A stretch of DNA of 64,000 nt from Rhodococcus sp. IEGM 1381 (lineage in GTDB: Bacteria; Actinomycetota; Actinomycetes; Mycobacteriales; Mycobacteriaceae), in the NCBI RefSeq assembly GCF_030056795.1, contig NZ_JASHKQ010000001.1:868001-932000 (forward strand). The letters are read 5' to 3'. Under the pieces are notes generated by a model. The model was not told where the DNA came from and ran no database searches. It saw only the letters and a list, made by a program, of their open reading frames with translations. The position numbers and the translations under genes were made by a program. Below, piece by piece: positions 61,241 to 64,000 of the stretch (position 1 is its first letter; each line of letters begins with the position of its first letter).

Positions 61241-61475
61241 GACGGATGAGGTTCATTCTCTAGTACCCGTTCCCGGCCTGTCGACACATGCGCTCTGGCC
61301 AGCTGAGACAATGTCCGGGTCGGGTTGAAGCAAGGTACTCGTACTCGGGGTTTCTTTCGGCCGTTTCGGAAATATCCGATTAGCAAATGTCCGAGCGGTA
61401 TGTGTTAATGGGCGTTGCCCCGCGGTAGCACTGCTGATGGGCATCACGACGCAGTACGAAGGATGGTCGGGTCAC

Positions 61476-62384
61476 ATGGCAACACAGGTTCGCACTCGCA
61501 GGTTCGCCCGTATCGGGGCAATCGTCGCAGGTACAGCCCTTGCTGCATCTGCAGCACTCGGATCGGCGCAGGCCGCACCGCTGTGGCCCGGTGGCCCGGA
61601 TATCTCCATTCCCGGCTTGCCCGGATCCTCGGATCCCGCAGCTCCCGCACCGCAGCAACTCGTTCCGCAGCTCGCACCGGCCAACTTTGCAGATCCGAGC
61701 ATCAGCCCGTCCGGCGGCGAGGTCGTCGGAGTTGCGCAGCCCATCGCAATCCGCTTCGACGAGGCCATCGGCGATCGCGATGCCGCACTGCGGGCCATTC
61801 GCGTCACGACGAACCCGTCCGTCGACGGCCACTTCTACTGGATCAACGACAGCCAGGTCCGGTGGCTGCCCAACGAGTTCTACCCGGCGCATACCCAGGT
61901 GACCGTCGAAGCGGGCGGCGCGAAGGCCGAGTTCTCCACCGGAGACTCCATCATCACCACGGCCGACGACAACACCAAGCAGATCACCGTGACCCGCAAC
62001 GGCGAGGTCGTCAAGACCATGCCCACCTCGATGGGCAAGGTCGGCCACGAAACTCCGAACGGCACCTACATCGTCGGCGAGCGCTTCCGCGACATGTACA
62101 TGGACTCGTCCACCTACGGCGTCCCGGTGGACTCCGAGGAGGGCTACCGCACGTACGTCGAGTACGCCACGCGCATTTCCTACAGCGGCATCTTCGTGCA
62201 TGCAGCCCCGTGGTCGGAATCCCAGCAGGGCTACTCCAACGCCTCGCACGGCTGCCTCAACGTCAGCACCGAAGACGGCAAGTGGTTCTTCGAGAACGCC
62301 CAGAAGGGCGACCCCGTCGTCGTCGTCAACACCGACGGCGGCACCTTGAGCGGATCCGACGGCCTCGGAGACTGGAACCGCTAG
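61476..62384 (+). CDS. Exported L,D-transpeptidase
   Basis: A 302-residue cell-wall enzyme making 3-3 crosslinks between stem peptides. A signal peptide (about 1-33, ending SAQA) is followed by a Pro-rich linker, one Ig-like domain (about 75-155: GEVVGVAQPIAIRFDEAI, VRWLPNEFYPAHTQVTV) and the YkuD catalytic domain. The active site is FVHAAPW with SHGCLNVS, nucleophile Cys260. There is no lipobox. The ATG at 61476 was chosen for the signal peptide and AAGGATGG upstream; an ATG at 61437 adds 13 residues. Divergent from the glycosyltransferase cassette; the 297 bases between hold the structured element at 61192-61240 and nothing else that I recognise. Confidence 0.9.
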   Translation: MATQVRTRRFARIGAIVAGTALAASAALGSAQAAPLWPGGPDISIPGLPGSSDPAAPAPQQLVPQLAPANFADPSISPSGGEVVGVAQPIAIRFDEAIGDRDAALRAIRVTTNPSVDGHFYWINDSQVRWLPNEFYPAHTQVTVEAGGAKAEFSTGDSIITTADDNTKQITVTRNGEVVKTMPTSMGKVGHETPNGTYIVGERFRDMYMDSSTYGVPVDSEEGYRTYVEYATRISYSGIFVHAAPWSESQQGYSNASHGCLNVSTEDGKWFFENAQKGDPVVVVNTDGGTLSGSDGLGDWNR

Positions 62385-62398
62385 AGCGGCTTCGCCGC

Positions 62399-62442
62399 AT
62401 GTGACTGGAACTTCGTAGCCCACTACGAAGTTCCGCTCACAT
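62399..62442 (+). terminator. Strong intrinsic terminator
   Basis: A near-perfect 20-bp stem starting 14 bases after the L,D-transpeptidase stop pairs at 18 of 20 positions, with a fully paired 12-bp core (GGAACTTCGTAG with its complement) and loop CCCA. There is no T-run. Confidence 0.88.
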
Positions 62443-62517
62443 AGGTTGGTCTGAGCGTCAGGGGACGTTGGGGCTCAGTTCACCATTCGTTAGCCGAGAC
62501 TGAGCACAGTCCTCGCG

Positions 62518-63483
62518 GTGAGTGCAACAACCGAACGAGTGCTGCCCACGGCACGCAAGAACGGGCCTGCTGGTCGTTCCGGCAGGCTCCACTCCGGTCT
62601 CTTCTCGCGGCCGTGGACCGACTACGCACTGTTCCTGATTCTCGTGGGCCCAAACCTGGCCTTGCTGGCGGTGTTCACGTATCGGCCGCTGGTGGAGAAC
62701 TTCCAGTTCTCGTTCTTCGACTGGAACCTGTCTTCACCCACGTCCACGTTCGTCGGCTTCGACAACTACCGCGAGTGGGCCTCCCGCGACGACACCTGGC
62801 AGATCGTCGGCAACACCGTCGTGTTCACGGTCGCGGCCGTCGTCGGGTCGTTGGTGCTCGGCCTGGTGCTCGCCCTGCTGCTCGATCGAAAGCTGAGGGG
62901 CCGCAACTTCGTTCGCTCCGCCGTGTTCGCCCCGTACGTCATCTCCGGCGCAGCGATCGGCATCGCATTCCAATTCGTCTTCGACCCCAACTTCGGCCTG
63001 GTGCAGGACCTGATGCGACGCTTCGGCCTCGGCGCGGTCCCGGATTTCTATCAGGACCCCAAGTGGGCGATGGTCATGATCACCGTCACCTACCTGTGGA
63101 AGAACCTGGGATACACCTTCGTCATCTACCTTGCGGCTCTGCAGGGTGTGCGCAAGGAACTGATGGAAGCGGCCGAGATCGATCAGGCGAGCCGCTGGAC
63201 CACGTTCCGAAAAGTGCTTCTACCGCAGCTACGTCCGACGACGTTCTTCCTGTCGATCACAGTGCTGCTCAACTCACTTCAGGTCTTCGACATCATCAAC
63301 GTCATGACGCGCGGCGGCCCACTGGCCACCGGAACGACCACGATGGTCTATCAGGTCTACGAGGAGACGTTCCGCAACTTCAGGGCCGGCTACGGAGCAA
63401 CCGTCGCGACGATCCTGTTCCTCGTGCTGTTGATCGTCACCCTCGTGCAGGTACGAATCATGGATCGGGACGATCAGCGATGA
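62518..63483 (+). CDS. Carbohydrate ABC transporter permease, UgpA type
   Basis: A 321-residue permease with six predicted transmembrane helices and the coupling motif EAAEIDQASRWTTFRKVLLP that contacts the ATPase. The N-terminal hydrophilic stretch and the segment FSFFDWNL with FVGFDNYREW are typical of MalF/UgpA-like CUT1 permeases for sugars or glycerol-3-phosphate. The GTG at 62518 opens the gene; it is coupled (ATGA) to a second permease. The substrate cannot be fixed without the binding-protein gene, which lies outside the window. Confidence 0.88.
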   Translation: MSATTERVLPTARKNGPAGRSGRLHSGLFSRPWTDYALFLILVGPNLALLAVFTYRPLVENFQFSFFDWNLSSPTSTFVGFDNYREWASRDDTWQIVGNTVVFTVAAVVGSLVLGLVLALLLDRKLRGRNFVRSAVFAPYVISGAAIGIAFQFVFDPNFGLVQDLMRRFGLGAVPDFYQDPKWAMVMITVTYLWKNLGYTFVIYLAALQGVRKELMEAAEIDQASRWTTFRKVLLPQLRPTTFFLSITVLLNSLQVFDIINVMTRGGPLATGTTTMVYQVYEETFRNFRAGYGATVATILFLVLLIVTLVQVRIMDRDDQR

Positions 63484-64000
63484 CAGTGGTGGACAAGCCC
63501 GCGACGACCGCGGCAAAAAAGACCTCCGGCGATCCGCAGCGCACGCGCCGAAGCGCGAACATCCTCGGTTACGCAGCCATGGTTGCCGTCCTGTTGATGA
63601 TCGGGCTGCCGCTGTTCTGGATCCTGATCACCTCCTTCAAGGATCGACCGGATATCTACGTGCAGCCGGTCACGTGGTGGCCCAGCGTCTTTCACCCGCA
63701 GAACTACGACGAGGCGACGACGGAGGTGCCGTTCTTCACCTACCTGCGCAACTCCATCATCATCACCACGGCCGTGTCGTCGATCAAGTTCGTTCTCGGG
63801 GTCCTCAGCGCCTACGGTCTGGTGTTCCTGCGGTTCCCGGGCAAGAACATCGTCTTTCTCGTCATCATCGCCGCGCTGATGGTGCCCAATCAGATCACCG
63901 TCATCTCGAACTACTCGCTCATCTCCGAGTTGGGCTGGCGGAACTCGTTCCAGGGCATCATCATTCCGCTGGCCGGTGTGGCCTTCGGTACCTTCCTGAT
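63480..64000 (+). CDS. Carbohydrate ABC transporter permease, UgpE/MalG type (3' end outside window)
   Basis: The first ~173 residues of a second CUT1 permease. After a basic N-terminus, helix 1 (ILGYAAMVAVLLMIGLPLFWILITSFK) and the following DIYVQPVTWWPSVFHPQNYDEA loop match MalG/UgpE proteins. The ATG at 63480 overlaps the stop of the first permease. The coupling EAA loop is beyond the window end. Confidence 0.87.
   Translation, partial: MTVVDKPATTAAKKTSGDPQRTRRSANILGYAAMVAVLLMIGLPLFWILITSFKDRPDIYVQPVTWWPSVFHPQNYDEATTEVPFFTYLRNSIIITTAVSSIKFVLGVLSAYGLVFLRFPGKNIVFLVIIAALMVPNQITVISNYSLISELGWRNSFQGIIIPLAGVAFGTFL

Noticed and set aside
1-64000. tRNA, rRNA, CRISPR arrays or IS-element ends
   Set aside because: No cloverleaf with a GGTTCGA-type arm, no spaced direct-repeat array and no transposase motif was found by reading the intergenic regions.

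Overview
The window is GC-rich, densely packed actinobacterial chromosome. Gene content points to a mycolic-acid-bearing member of the Mycobacteriales, most likely a Rhodococcus. The evidence is close likeness to mycobacterial families (LigD, LigC with Prim-PolC, an Rv0910-type SRPBCC protein, 13E12/DUF222-HNH, LppU, the MSMEG_0565-0572 nitrilase cluster), an antigen-85-like esterase and an L,D-transpeptidase. Genus and species are inferred. No rRNA, tRNA, CRISPR array, IS element or phage module was seen.

Layout. 1-4500: 3'-truncated ligD, an Rv0910-like SRPBCC protein, a DUF222/HNH protein whose start lies in a LexA-type SOS box, and two small membrane proteins. 4768-12120: a complete, translationally coupled Nit1C operon in the order Sll0783-type protein, radical SAM enzyme, GNAT/AIR-synthase fusion, nitrilase, MSMEG_0570-type protein, flavoprotein, a second nitrilase homologue lacking its catalytic Cys and Glu, and a glycosyltransferase. 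12102-16847 (minus): plsB, a HAD/PlsC fusion and a class III adenylate cyclase as one coupled operon. 17315-21813: an uncharacterised protein, a secreted S1 protease, a TetR regulator and a divergent DHA2 efflux pump with a long cytosolic tail. 21853-21966: two tandem hairpin repeats. 22024-25875: ilvD with a possible RNA switch over its ribosome binding site, then an Acg-like nitroreductase and a universal stress protein. 26006-30280: a second DHA2 pump, an LppU-like lipoprotein, then ligC and its primase-polymerase.

30354-53954 is the main accessory region. A 17-kb NRPS gene (5692 residues, C-A-T x5 plus a terminal C) has no thioesterase and no epimerase. It is coupled to a downstream family 2 glycosyltransferase. 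A DrrA/B-type ABC exporter is divergent, and a convergent operon carries an antigen-85-like esterase and two more family 2 glycosyltransferases. Together they look like a locus that makes, glycosylates and exports an acyl- or aryl-capped pentapeptide. The third adenylation domain carries a serine code by my reading; the other four are not assigned.

54089-64000: an NhaA-thioredoxin fusion, a zinc metallopeptidase, a GAF-ANTAR regulator, a coupled four-gene cassette (glycosyltransferase, acyl-CoA-dehydrogenase-like, PIG-L deacetylase, NodS-like methyltransferase), an L,D-transpeptidase with a structured element upstream, and two sugar ABC permeases, the last cut by the window end.

All assignments come from reading motifs by eye. 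No database search or folding program was run.
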